DNA of 64,000 nt, taken from positions 310,001-374,000 of the forward strand of contig JAJEKV010000075.1 of assembly GCA_021234155.1 (NCBI GenBank), read 5' to 3'. Position numbers and translations under genes: made by a program. This DNA comes from Isoetes taiwanensis. Taxonomy: Eukaryota > Streptophyta > Lycopodiopsida > Isoetales > Isoetaceae. Shown here piece by piece: positions 10,316-21,919 of this stretch (position 1 is the stretch's first letter; every line of letters begins with the position of its first letter). The notes beneath the pieces are model-generated. The model saw only the letters and a program-made list of their open reading frames with translations. It searched no databases and was not told the DNA's origin.

Positions 10316-10574
10316 TTTTCTTGTTGTGTTTGCTGCTCTAGCGTGGGGGCTCAGAAAATTCACGAAAGGTCATCTATGAGCATATCGGCATAATCCTTTG
10401 CTGCTCATAATCCAATGCATAGCGAGGTATACAAGGAGGCTGCCAGTAGAAGGGTTCTAGCAGCCCGCCAAGCCAACCTACAGTAGAGTGGAAAGGTGAT
10501 CCGAGTCCGCCTCCTCATCTCTATTGTGCGTGCCTACCGAAAGTGGTTGATCAAATGTACATCCCGCCGGCTGA

Positions 10575-11290
10575 CTAATAGATAGTCCACCACACTAGAT
10601 CCTCCACCACGATTCTCTTGTCGGCAGTGCACTTTACGGGAGGAAGGCCACCGTGCGCCGTGCCATTACAAATTACCAAGTCAAAGACACCACATAGTAG
10701 AAGTAACCGCCTGGCCAAAGCGTGACGACTATCATCGATGTTAGGTGGCCAAAAGCCTCCGTGGAATGCAGGTAACAACATCCCGAGCCAAAGGATCAAG
10801 TCTCATGGGCTGCTCTACTTCTATCCGTGCATTGAAGTCCCCAAGGAGTACGACACTACCCAACCGTCTATGTTGCTGTATATCATCATATAGATCGACA
10901 TATGGAGCTAGCCCAATCCCACATCTGAGTGGGCATGGTAAAAGTTGCTTTCTGCATGTGGAAAGTAGCAAGCGCCAAGAAGAGAGGGTTGCCACTACAA
11001 TTCGCACCCGCACCCACAAGTACCGGTTGTGTCATCAATCTTGTGCGTGAAGACCGACCGTGCCAAAGACTCCGGTAATAACGGGCAACCCCTCCATGTT
11101 CCCTCTTGCACTGTCTGCGACTATTGAAGATCGAGAAATGTTGATAGCCTAAAAGATCGGGTAGCCTATGTCCCCGGCGTGCTCCCATGTCTCCATGAGG
11201 AAGATGAGATCCATACCGCAAAGAATGAGTTGAGACTATCCCCTTCCGCCATGGGAAACCTCGACAATTCCAGAGACCACCAAGGCACAT
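10575..11290 (-). pseudogene. LINE endonuclease/exonuclease/phosphatase (APE-type) domain, broken
   Basis: Pieces in order on the minus strand, in different frames: GLWNCRGFPW (start of domain, about 11280), MDLIFLMETWEH (catalytic Glu, about 11200), LAPYVDLYDDI and VVLLGDFNARIEV (catalytic Asp-Asn, about 10840), LLLLCGVFDLVICNGT (about 10690). This is the usual order of the AP-endonuclease-like domain of LINE ORF2, which nicks target DNA. At least three frame shifts break it. Confidence 0.65.
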
Positions 11291-12259
11291 TCCCTATTTG
11301 TTAGCAAAGCAGAGGCATGCGCAGATTGAGTTGTGGGGGAAGAGTGGGAAGCAAAGAGTGCATCGAGTCATGTGGGACAAAAGCCGGCAAGAGGGGTTGG
11401 GGCAGTGAGAAGCAGTAGGAGTTGGGGTGGCATATGACTGAGGAGTAGTGGCAGTGGCAGCAGGGCATGGGGCTGGAGCAGACGGTGGAGGAGCATGATC
11501 AGAGGAGGTGGGGGCTGCAGCTGAATGGCCCGGAGGGTCTGCAGCAACATTCGGTGAGCGAAAAATGTGCATCTTGCCTCGAACTAGTCCCGCAGCTCCT
11601 CCTTGACAGTGGATGCCTCGAACCTTAGTGAGCTCACGCCAAGGACTCTTATTGCGGCCAAGAGGTCTCGTCCACATACAAGGATGTTCCCTTCAATTGC
11701 TTGCCCTCGGCGCAGCATGGCATCCCGTACTTGCATATGCAAGCATCGTGAATATGACAATACGGTTTGTAGGCGCGACGCCGAGCACCATGACGGCTAG
11801 CTTCGAGCAATATGTACAGGCCGTGGCAATGTCATACGATGGATGATCTGCATCTGGAGTCGGTGAATGAGATTCTCTCCCTCTTCTTCCGGCAGGGCAC
11901 GGATCACCAAATTATGACCTCTCCGTCTGCGTTCACTAAGCTCACGTGGATCAACGTTTGCTGGGACAGCATGTACCGGTGGCCGTCACGTAAGTTGAAG
12001 GCGGACGTCCGATGTCCATGAGCGGAGGGTCCTGTTGGCGTGGAGGGAATGGTGAAGTAGGGCGTGTGGTGCCCGCCTAGACCCGACTTTCGCATGGGTG
12101 CTTGAGCATGGATGGCGGTGAGGTGCCCGAGATTGCCTCCGCTTACGGCCGAGGCTCGACTCTGCTTGAATTGTTTACGCCCGCTCAACTCGGATACACA
12201 ATTTTGCAAGGCCTCGTGTGCATTGGCATGGAGTCCTTTTCCCCTGTTGGATTGTAGCT

Positions 12260-13066
12260 TCAGAGCTCGTGTGCCTCTTGCTCTTGAACAAGGGAACGCT
12301 GTTCCAACTTCTGTATCCTAGAGGCAATTACATCATCTGTCGATGTGAAGGTGATCTCCATTGTGCTGATCCTGTTCTGAAGGGCCTGCTGTAGCAACTG
12401 ACTTTCGTTAGTTGCTATCTGAAATGCCCCCTGAGTGGCAATGACATCTGCAATGTCTAATCGAAGACGGGAGATATCAGTGACCATCTCCTGCTCAATT
12501 CTCTCCTTGTCCTTCATTATAACTTCATCTCTGGTAGACATGGTGTCTATTTGTGCCCGGAGGCCAGCAAGAGTCTGGCTATCCTGCTCCCTTTCAAACT
12601 GCAACAAGCGAATACTGTCAAGCAATTGTTGCACTTGGGTCTCAATGCCTGCAAACTGTTGCTTTACTATAGCCAGTTGCTTCTTAAGCACTTGGGGGAC
12701 GGAAGCATGTTGCTCTTCTGCCAGGTGTGAGATCTGAGTGGTGTGATCCTCAACCATCGCCTGTGTTTGTCTCCACCTCTCATGGCATGACTGGTGTGCC
12801 ATCCTTGTGGAATCAGCGTCTGAGGTCTGCAAAGCTGGGTCTGTCGACTGTGCTGCTGGCTGAGCTGAGCTTGCCGCCTAAGCCTTTGCACGAGCCTCCT
12901 TCTTCATGGAAGACGCTTCTCCCTTGGCCTGACTGCTAGGTCTAGGTCTCTTGCACGGTGGGCCGCCTGTATGCTCCTCCCAAATGGGCATGTCAGGCAG
13001 CTGTGTCTGAGTCTGGGTCTGGATCTGGTTCTCGAGTTGGGTTGGGGATGTCCTGAGAGTATCCAT
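12260..13066 (-). pseudogene. LINE ORF1-like coiled-coil protein with one in-frame stop
   Basis: Translation from ATG at 13066 runs to a TAG after 62 codons, then continues in the same frame to 12260, about 268 codons in all. The N-terminus is Gln/Thr-rich with a basic patch (CKRPRPSSQAKGEASSMKK). The rest is a strong coiled coil rich in Q, E and L heptads (QFAGIETQVQQLLDSIRLLQ...). This is the usual make-up of a LINE ORF1 RNA-binding protein, although no zinc knuckle is seen in this part. Decayed reading continues toward 11294. Confidence 0.55.
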
Positions 13067-13140
13067 GGGTACCTAGACAGATCTTGAATCAAACGGACCA
13101 ACAAATTAAAGCTTGCAAAAAATCAAAGCTCTAAACAGGC

Positions 13141-13350
13141 TGGCTAAAAAGCTTAGAAATAAAAACATAATCTTTTAGAGGTTTCAATTATTCCTTTGAT
13201 GCCAACTTCGAATGTTTATTGCATTAAAGTGAAGTCTTGAAAATAAGTTTTTACATGATTCTTAAAAACCAAATAAAGAAAATTAATATGCAATTTAAAA
13301 AAAGCCAATTCAAAGGAAGAATGAATTATAGCATCCAATTACAAGAATGT
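13141..13350. repeat. Dispersed repeat, copy 1 (second copy at 30630-30860)
   Basis: Shares with 30630-30860 the phrases 'cttttagaggtttcaat', 'aatgtttattgcattaaagt' and 'aaaaaccaaataaagaaaat', in the same order and spacing. Non-coding. Identity unknown. Confidence 0.65.
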
Positions 13351-14830
13351 TGCAAATATATAAGAAAATATGCACAAGAATGAGAAGCCTTCCTTTCTTT
13401 TGGATCATGTTCGTCTGTCCATCTGGAAGTCGAAATGTGAACAGTCCACTGTTAGTCAGGATGTCCTAGTTGCTCGGACTAATTCGAGATTCTGTCCCAT
13501 TCATTAATCGTTTGTTCTTCGCCTACTCTTTTCATATGTCTAACCCTCTTCTAGGTGGCACATTATTCTACTCCTCTTTAACTTCCACTAGGCATTTGTC
13601 ATATTCCACAACCCGATCTTGGTGGCGCGTCAGATTTGTTCCTCGGTTGTTTGACACTCACGGGGGGTCATCGTTGTGGGGCGAGGACAGCTTCAGCTGT
13701 TGCATCGTCTCTTGATGTCAGTCTCATAAGCGTTGATGCTTCACCTCATCTCATCATTGTTATGTTCTTCCTAGCATTGAGGAGCCCCTTACGGTCTCTC
13801 GTTGTTTCAGTGCGTGATTGTGTTTGAGGTTGATTCCTTTTTTTATCAGGTGTAGGACCCATCCCTCGATGGTTCTCTTCTTATTAGATAGGTAGGTAGG
13901 TAGATAGATAGTATATTTTACGTCATACTACAAGACAGCATCCCAGAGAGATCCTTCGTACAAAAAAGCTAAAAAAAAAACCTATACAGTATAACTTAGA
14001 TGGTTTCTATGGGACTTCTTATATAGAAGAAAACCATCGTTTTAGAGAAAGAGGCGCTAATTTAGGCTTCGGTTTTCCTTAGCTCTTATTTCCCATAAAA
14101 GCTATCTTGCTTCTTACATTCTTTATCAATGTTTCCCTTGAGCTGGACTTGTGTGTTTTTTAGTATCTGATTTTTCTCCCTCCTGCATTTTCCTTCACTT
14201 GGCATTAGCTTGTCGTACTTCTGTCTTGGATTGGATCCAAGGGGAATGATAGTTTGGCTGGGAAATTTGAAAAAGATTCTAGATCACAATCTTCAAATGG
14301 CTCTTCAAAGGACCATTGGATTGCTTTTGGATTACCTGCATCGCAAAAGTACTCTATGCGGTAGCATTTGACGTTTTGCGGTCGCATGTTGCAAATTTGC
14401 GGCCGTTGCATTTAGCGTCTGCATGTGTTCATTGGTTGCTTGCATTTTAAATTATATGCTTCTGCGCTATCTAGACGATGCAGCCGCGCTGGATTTTTTT
14501 TTTTTTTTTTCAAGGTATGAAACTGCAAAACATGCGTTCTATACTTCCAAAATATATTTTTTTGGAAAAATACGTACAAAAGATTTGAGAAAAATATCTG
14601 GAACCTATTCCTGAGATGTACAAGAAAAGTGGTTGGCAGTCAAAGTGACCCTGGCATCCATTAATTAGTATATGTGAATACTCTTTATCAATCAATAGAA
14701 AATAAAGGTGCAAGGAATTTAGTGCAAAGTAATATAATTTGAGTTGAATAGGATACTAAAAGATAATTGAAATGTCATTTAGCAGGGACATCATCTATAC
14801 TAATCTATTTATATTCGTTTGACCTAATTA
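13351..14830. other. No gene recognised; short microsatellites
   Basis: Holds a small (GGTA/GATA)n tract at about 13888-13910, an A-run near 13970 and a 20-odd-base T-run near 14496. Open frames of 60-80 codons lack any family resemblance. Confidence 0.4.
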
Positions 14831-14869
14831 GGCCTTGAAATGGTTTGAAAACTATGTTAAGGTACCAGT

Positions 14870-14992
14870 ATTTCCTAGTTTTAAAAGGGCAGGATATAAG
14901 GTTGTTGTACCCCTTTCTAGTGGTGTTGTAAGTTTTAGAAGGGCAGGGTATGGGGTTGTTGTAGCCCTTTTTGGTGGTGTTGTAAAGGTTTA
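14870..14992 (+). repeat. Tandem duplication, about 60 bp x 2, in an 85-codon ORF
   Basis: Two copies of a unit reading 'agggcagg.tat..ggttgttgta' then 'ggtggtgttgtaa'. The surrounding ORF (14835-15092) therefore has an internal repeat (RAGYKVVV / RAGYGVVV). I do not recognise the ORF and cannot say that it is expressed. Confidence 0.5.
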
Positions 14993-15099
14993 TGTGATGT
15001 TTTCGATTTCATTTGTCGATTTCTTGCATTTGGTTTCTTCTAAGAGCGATGATATGCGACCATTTCTTCCTCAGCATGTACAAGATTCATAATTAGGAC

Positions 15100-16505
15100 A
15101 TTTATATGTTGAGATGGAAGAATTGAATAGCTAGAGAAAGCATGTTGCACGAACAACAGCAACAAACATGTGGAAACATTGACGACAAGATTCTAGAAGC
15201 TATACAGCGTTTGAGAATTGAGAATTCGAGAGTAAGTTAGGATTGTAGATTGAAGCATGTAGATGATGAATCCATCAGTAGAAGACATGGTTGCTTACAG
15301 CTTCAATTGAAATTTTACTCATTCAACATTTTATTATCTCTACTACCTGAATTGATGTTTATTCTAGTAAGGCATACCACAAACTTCTTTACAGTAAAAT
15401 CTTGTATTAGAATTTATGGAACTCGTACATAGGAGACTTCAAACAACATCAAGCTAGAGTTTCCTTCATTTCCCTTCACATGAAAATTTGGATATAATAA
15501 TTTAGTTTGTCTGTTTGCCTTCTTCCAAATGATGCCATTTGCACATTAGGTTTAATGGGTAATAACATTATCTGAGAACAGGCTTGAGCTTTCTGAATAG
15601 AATGAAATATGTGTGTTTTGAGAAACATCTTTTGTTGTACTGCAGTCCATTTATCCCTGGACTTGATGCTAAACAATGGTAGAATATCATTTCATATTAG
15701 GATTTTGGTCTATGTCCATGAAGAGTTTATCAGATGCAACTTACTATAATTTTTGCTATTTTAGTTTCTACGCATCCATAAAGAACTAGTTTATGAAAAA
15801 TCTTCTATGTTATGACTGCATGCATTTTTATAGAGGTCCAAACAGTAGTTAGTAGTTAAATATTGCGGCCATCATTCATGCACTAAAAAGCATGATGAGC
15901 TGTTGCATTCTCAAGACGACTAATACCAGCTATTCATGTAAAAGAGAATCGAAGTTTCACTTAGATGGCTTCAGTATAGTTCAGATGGACAAACTAGCCC
16001 AGATTTGGTGTTGCATGATCAAGATGATGATCAAAGAAACTGGTGTAAGTACTGGTTTTATTGAATGCCGTCAGCCTGCAATCTCAAGCAGGTAATGGAC
16101 TTAAGAAGAGAATGCAGATTATAAATGCAATAATATATATTGACTCGAGAGGCTCAAGAGCTCCGGTATTCAGATTTAGAGAAAACAATAAGCAAAGCAA
16201 ACTCTTCTTGTCAACTGTTATGTATTAGCAACCAATGTTGATTTGTATTTGTGAAAAAGCATTTGAACATGATAAGGTAATCGTACAAAAATTTAATGAA
16301 GCGGAACAAATAAAAGAGGCAAGGAAGAGGCATGCCCTCTTTCAAGGTGTTGTTGATTATTTGTAACAGTGTTTAAGAGGGAAAGTAGAGTAGATAATGC
16401 ATCTTGAAGAACCTCGTCCAATCATAAAATAGTTCAGAAGGTGAAACAACAATAAGAATAGAGATAAAATGATTCTGGAGCTGTAGGCATGCATTTTGGA
16501 ACAAG
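15100..16505. other. No gene recognised
   Basis: AT-rich DNA with scattered stops in all frames. It is downstream of the minus-strand gene ending at 16511 and may contain its 3' untranslated region. Nothing else can be supported. Confidence 0.35.
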
Positions 16506-16510
16506 GAAGA

Positions 16511-19500
16511 TTATTTAAATGCATAGCATAGGAGAATTGGATTCTGGGTTGGCAAAAGCTTGTTATGCTTAAGACCGTTGGAGAATGTCACACCACATGT
16601 ATTTGAAACTCGTTTTGCACGATAGTTGTCCTGCATGTTCTCATAGTTGCCCTCCACAGTTGCATACCTGCAAGAAAGCAACTCAAAAGATGTTACAATC
16701 TTTTGTCTCAGTTGTGACTAAGTAATGAATGACCAATACCCCTACACGTTTTTAACACAACAAATTGGCACTCAACAATGTCTGCCTCAGGCACATGTTC
16801 AAAAAATTATAAACCAGAGTATTCAGACAGAAATATGCAGTTGGCATAAAGTTTTCCTATTAAAGGTTATCATGTATGTTCCATTCTAAAAGCACAAAAA
16901 GAATGCATAGTGAATTCTGTCACTGCTGTGGATCTTGCTATTACTCAAAAACTCCACTAAGAAACTGCAGGCATGAACAACATAAACCTACATTTTTTTA
17001 AATAATGTAGAAACTGCAATATTTCTTTGAATACTCTACAACATACTAGAAACAAAAACCTTCAAACTGGTTGCACCTTGAAACAACAAAGATGTGATGT
17101 CGTGCCACATATCTCATCACGATCCAACTGAGTACATTTGAAAGAGGAAAAGAGGCCAGAAGATTAGGTTCCAACCATTCTAGTTCTTGCTTTTTGTTCA
17201 CCTATTTTCCATTATTTCAACATTGAATTAAAATGAGACAGCAATGCCTATGTTTGAAACCCTACAACAAGCATTCCGTCCATGGGAAGTTAGGGTATGC
17301 TATAATTACGACTTAGGGTATGCTACAATTACAATTAAACAAGACTGAAATGGGTACGAAGACACAAAAAAGAGAAACTGCTTTCACACAGCCTTAAATA
17401 ATGTCTGTTGCCATCTCCGTAACTATTTTTATGGCCTTATCTAATTTTTGTGGCCATCGATCTCTTAATTCAAGATCTAAAGGTGAAAGTAACGCCACAT
17501 TTGTTTTTGTTGAGATGGAGGTGCTACGTGGATAGCCTAGAATTGCAAAGAAGGTTGTAGGCTTGGTTGCACTGGCGTGCTAAAAAGAAAAAAACTAGCA
17601 AAAGGCACACCAGAAGGCTTTAGCAAGGCCAAATTGGTTAAGGTAAGGTTATCGGTCTTTGCCTTGGCCATATATTTGTTGTACGTCCTCGGCCATATAT
17701 TTGGTACATAAGGCCTCGGCCTCGGCTTGGTAGTAGGTTTGGGTTGCACATATAAACAAGATAAAAATATGTTTTCAAGCATTAGGCTTTAGCAACATGT
17801 GAGTATAAGGTTTAGACTATATATATAAACAAGATAAAGATATGTTTACAAGCATTAGGCTTGAGCAACTATGAGTATAATATGTGATCAATCTTATATT
17901 TTCTTATGATTTTTGAATGGAGGAAATCAATATTTTTTTAGCATTCAATTAAAGCCACATGTGTTGGAAGGATCCTTCTGATATAGGAGCAAAAACATTG
18001 TAGAAATGCTAGTCCAATGGGGACTAAGCATTTGGTCTTGATTATAGCAAAATCAACGACGGGTTGAATGTGTGTCATTAAACCACTCAGACGAAAATGG
18101 GGTTGTTCTGACAAATGCAAACCCTTTATAAAAAAGAACTAGTAAACGTCTGCCCGGCGTTGCCGGGCTAATGTCCTGGCTTATGTTTTTACTTGGCATT
18201 TAATGTCCATATATCTGCAACTTCTATGAACATCACAGATTGATGGTTGCAAGATTGGACATGATTTGCTTATGTAAATATTCTTTTTGTCGAAATTGTC
18301 TAGTGGCAGTATCATCAATATATTAACTTTGCAGTTAAAGGATGCATTTTCAAAGTAAACGGGTGCACGGCATTGTTGCATATAAGTAGAGACGTCTTCA
18401 ATCTTAAATTGATTCTTAAGAGGAGTTGCTGCCATTCATGACTCGAGAATAATGATACATGGAGACAACAAACATACAATTTGCACGCACATATAAGAGC
18501 GGGCACATATGTTGCAATTAAGAGGTCTCTAAGTTCAATAATATTGACTATTAGTCTTCATATTAGGTTAACTTCTTAGCAAAAATACCAAAGTTTGCAC
18601 CCTTTGTTTGGCCAATAAATATGCACAGACTTGTGTGTGCATAATTAGAATCGAGCTGATAAATTGGCTGCGGGATCCAGCAAGGATCCCAATCAAATCA
18701 CATACCATATGCCAACATGAAAAGCCCTGATGCCTTACGCTCCTTGTCCAATGGTAACACAAGCAAACCACATTCCACTTTAACGCTTGCATCTCATATA
18801 TTTGCCTTAAAAGCAGAAAGTGTGTCTCTGAGGTTATTATTTTACCAGGTTATTAATCTTCGAAAAGCTGGTTAAACCATTTTCTTTCTCCTTTCCTCTT
18901 TTCTCTGTGAGGCCAAAATAGTGGCCAGATCCAGAATTCCTGTTATGAATCAATCAAATGCACTAGAAGGATTTCCATCTAGACAGCTTGGTATCAATAA
19001 CTGACTTCACGTCCAAGAATCAAAACCATTCTCATGAATTAGGTTCTCCCTCATGCATATGTTTCAAGGTCTGACAATGCTTTCATTCAACTAAAATTTC
19101 ATTTCCATATGGCCTCCCAAATCTACAACTTATGAATTATCAAAAACTTGAACCAAGCATTTGTATTGCAATGCTCTTAAATAAGTTCCTTGGAAATTTG
19201 AGCCAACATGATCCTACAACATGGTCCTACATCAGCAATAAAGTTCATAGATATGGGATGCATAGCCCTCTTAGCCCTTGGCGGATTTTACCTTTCTAAT
19301 CATAGCTCCACAGGTGTTATCCTTCAGCTACAAGTACCTCCAGCTTGTGCAAGCTGGTAGTTTAGTTCAGCTCTATCAAGTCACATAAATTCAAAACCTC
19401 CCTGAGTCCATTTTAATCTTTTCGCATGCTTCAATGTGACTAATTTCCAGTAACCCAAGTACCGTGCTAACGTTGTATATGAGAACCTATTTTCTTTTCA

Positions 19501-21148
19501 CAAATTTTACTATTGAATTTAAGATACTGATACTCAAGCCACAGTTCCAGACATGATTATTTGTCCAGGAAAATAATTCACAAATGTCTGGGCTCAAACC
19601 CATCCTTACTAGCTTATGATGCTAAATCACAATTCTAAGACATCTTATAAAACAAAAGCTGATAACTCAATAAAGAAAACTCTGGAAAATGAACTGAAAG
19701 AGAGATTGTTACCTGTTAAAGCGATTAAGATCATTGTCGAATTGCCTCTCATACTCCTCTTTGTCAAAAAGAACGTGATAGATTACTTTATAATTTTGGG
19801 CTCAAAAATAATAAAACACTGCTAGTGCAACGGACATTGACAAGAAACACCGACCAGCTACGTTACAGTAGCTTTTAGTTTGAATTGTAACTAATGAGAG
19901 AAGGAACAAAAAGAGGGACATGATTCCACCATTAATCATCACTCTGCAAATACGTTTCAGTTGAACCATGATCAGTAACTCATCCATCTATAATGTCCCA
20001 TAAATCTACACTTAATTGATAAAAAACTTGCCCACACCTGTATTCGTTGAATGGAGCCATTACACTTCGAAGCTTAAAAGCAAAATACAGAAAAATCGTA
20101 TAATATACAGGGACCAAACATAGAAGAACAATAGCAATTTCTTCATGGCCTTTGACTGTGCAGTCTCCTTTCTTAGTGGAGTCAGAAAAAGCGACAAATC
20201 TGCACACAGCATTGAGTTATAATGTTGCCATTAAAAAAGGTGTATTCCATCAGAAGATATGTTAAAGCCATGGCTCCATCAGAAACAATTTCCTACCAAA
20301 TAATATGCCACGCTGCTATCAGTTCTACTTACTTGCCAAGGAGTTGAGATTAGTGATGCAAGTTTCGTTAAATCCATAATTAAGGGGTTTATTTCAAGGA
20401 AAAGGAAATCCTGTCACATACTTGATTTGTGATCAAGCTGTCATTTGAACTGATTAAGTTCAAAGTTACATCTGAATTATTATTGTAAATATACTGGAAC
20501 TATACGTTTATGTGTTCAATTTGTATTAAAGCAAATCATAGAACTCGCACCGAAGTAAATTAATTGCACTTTAAGGTGGAGGCTTACTTGCTAGCATGGA
20601 GAAAGCTGGCAGATACGCACACAGCAATGACCGGCATCATATGCAATAAACTCCAGGTAATGTGCAAAGCATGCATGCATGTCAAAAATAATCAAGGGAA
20701 TATAAAAGCTCTACTAAGGGGAGGAAAAAACATCAAAAAAATGACTCTCTTTAGGACTACTGCAGAACTGGACCATTTGGAGAATGTACACCATTGAATT
20801 TCATGATCAGAGTGATACTCCTATCACAGAACTTGGCAAAGTAGAACACGGAAAGCACATCAATGGGCAGAAATTCGGGTTCTAACTTTCTACTATAAAC
20901 AGATATTTTACCTGAAATTGGAGTCCTCCAGTTTGGCTGTTTATCTAATAAAACAATAAAGAAAGAAGGCTAGTGCATGCAACAGTCTATTCATGCCAAT
21001 CTTAAAAGGATAAAGCTCCACACATAGATTTACCTGGCTTTGCCAGATGTTAATGGCCGTTGTTGCAATTCTGAAAAGCCAGATTATACAGGCAAGGATG
21101 GTCGGTAAATGATCGGCATACAGTTTGGAGACGGTTTTTATCCTTCTG
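16511..21148 (-). CDS. Split gene for a seven-helix membrane protein like the N-terminal half of plant RGS1
   Basis: Exons read on the minus strand: 21148-21034; a poorly bounded piece near 20920; about 20650-20588; 20199-20038; 19943-19713; 16667-16511. The last three introns have GT-AG borders and keep phase exactly (AA|A, AG|A, AG|G), and exon lengths fit the frames. The product has hydrophobic helices (LPTILACIIWLFRIATTAINI; MMPVIAVCVSASFLHASK; IAIVLLCLVPVYYTIFLYF; IMSLFLFLLSLVTI; CFLSMSVALAVFYYF). In Arabidopsis RGS1, the receptor-like regulator of G-protein alpha, helix 4 ends in a similar HATK and helix 5 is followed by FRFDELR; here these are HASK and FNEYR. No RGS domain follows; the C-terminus is about 80 residues ending LLCYAFK. 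One TGA (19804-19802) sits where the context suggests Trp. It is either a decayed gene or a true stop. The first exons were not found. Confidence 0.5.
17390..17600. repeat. Dispersed repeat, copy 1 (second copy at 21590-21805)
   Basis: Shares 'ccatctccgta', 'ggataG.CTAGAATT', 'gg.tgtaggc..ggt' and 'tg.tgtgctaaaaa'-type phrases with 21590-21805 in the same order. Probably a small non-autonomous transposon. It lies in the long last intron of the 7-helix gene. Confidence 0.5.
17748..17882. repeat. Tandem duplication, about 72 bp x 2
   Basis: Two copies of 'atataaacaagataaa.ata' followed by 'caagcattaggctt.agcaac' and 'gagtata', adjacent and 90% or more alike by eye. Confidence 0.6.
18139..18168 (-). 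mobile_element. Helitron 3' terminus (element extends to higher coordinates)
   Basis: On the minus strand the order is hairpin GCCCGGC-AAC-GCCGGGC (18168-18152), a 9-nt spacer, then CTAG (18142-18139), followed by host T. A short GC-rich hairpin just before a CTRR end, inserted next to T, is the Helitron hallmark. The same hairpin core ends the element at 54837. The 5' (TC) end was not located. Confidence 0.6.
18700..19690. other. No coding signal; intronic or Helitron-internal DNA
   Basis: AT-rich DNA between the Helitron terminus and the exon at 19713-19943. It belongs to the roughly 3-kb last intron of the 7-helix gene. I see no transposase or helicase motifs. Confidence 0.35.
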
Positions 21149-21589
21149 CTGCAAAATATCCAGTCAAAAATCTTGAGCCCTTTATTTACAACAAGCTTAT
21201 GCTGAATGCTTATCAATGCTATCAAATTAGATAGGTTGATTTCCTTCCAAATAGTTAGGAACCCAGCCTAAAAACGACAGAGTACCTACCACTACTCCTC
21301 CAAAAGACAATCCGTATGGCTATCAAAAACACTAGATATAAAGGCACAAGCACCGGACTAAGGCTAAAGGAAGACGAAAACGCGGTGATGCAAACCCTTT
21401 ATAAAAAGAATGCGATGCCGTTCTTTTAGAACGGGTTGCAAACAAGTCGAGGTTGTGCCTCCTCTCATCTCCGCAAGTATTTTCTTCTCATTTTCTAATT
21501 TTCTTTTCCAGTGTAACGGCACCTGTGGCGTCTCCTTCACAAAGTTAGTTCGATGCAGGGCACAACAAAGGAAGGACACAAGCCCGATG

Positions 21590-21805
21590 CAACAAGAAGT
21601 TATTTCTTTTTGACCCTTTCCATCTCCGTATCCAATTTTTTTCCGATTTTCTAATTTCCCTGGCCTTAGATTTGAGAAAGCAGAGATCCGATGGTGCAAA
21701 ATAAGCCACATCAGATTTTGATGACATGGAAATTACACATGGATAGGCTAGAATTTGAGGAAAGGCTGTAGGCCCGGTAGGGCTGGTGTGCTAAAAAAAA
21801 GAAAA
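21590..21805. repeat. Dispersed repeat, copy 2 (first copy at 17390-17600)
   Basis: Diverged copy of the 17390-17600 sequence. Both are linked to a 'gcaaaccctttataaaaa' phrase (18117 and 21388). Confidence 0.5.
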
Positions 21806-21916
21806 AGAAAAAGAAAAGGAAAAGGAAAAGGAAAAGGGAAAGGGAAAGGGAAAGGGAAAGGGAAAGGGAAAGGGAAAGGGAAAGGGAAAGGGAAAGGGAA
21901 AGGAAAAGGAAAAACA
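21796..21916. repeat. (AAAGGG)n / (AAAAGG)n microsatellite
   Basis: About 120 bp of hexanucleotide repeats. It creates spurious Pro-Phe and Ser-Leu repeat frames on the minus strand. Confidence 0.9.
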
Positions 21917-21919
21917 AGG

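Larger units (their letters stand above)
2838..10328. mobile_element. CACTA-like (En/Spm) DNA transposon carrying two genes
   Basis: The right end, read inward on the minus strand, is CACAACAAGAAAAGGG, which closely resembles the usual plant CACTA terminus CACTACAAGAAAA. At 2838 the plus strand reads CACATTAAAAAAGATG, which agrees with it at 10 of 16 positions. Both ends are followed by GC-rich subterminal arrays of CGTCGCATGCG-type motifs (2870-3060 and 9800-10310), and an exact 11-bp word ACGTCGCTATA occurs at 2870 and 10287. Such subterminal arrays are typical of the superfamily. The 3-bp flanks (CAT and TTT) do not match, so the left boundary is tentative. No TNP2-type transposase was found, so the copy looks non-autonomous. 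It carries a kinase-like pseudogene and a second multi-exon gene. Confidence 0.55.
10330..13070 (-). mobile_element. Degenerate LINE, minus strand (ORF1 and endonuclease part only)
   Basis: Read on the minus strand, a coiled-coil ORF1 (13066-12260) is followed by decayed linker sequence and an endonuclease domain (about 11290-10575). Reverse-transcriptase motifs are absent and the copy ends beside the CACTA right end at 10328. Many stops and shifts show that it is dead. Its endonuclease shares the METWEH/VETWEH signature with the LINE at 25-30 kb, so the two may be related. Confidence 0.6.

Noticed and set aside
2835-10331. 3-bp target duplication for the CACTA-like element
   Set aside because: Flanking triplets are CAT and TTT. 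They do not match, so the claim rests on termini and subterminal arrays only.
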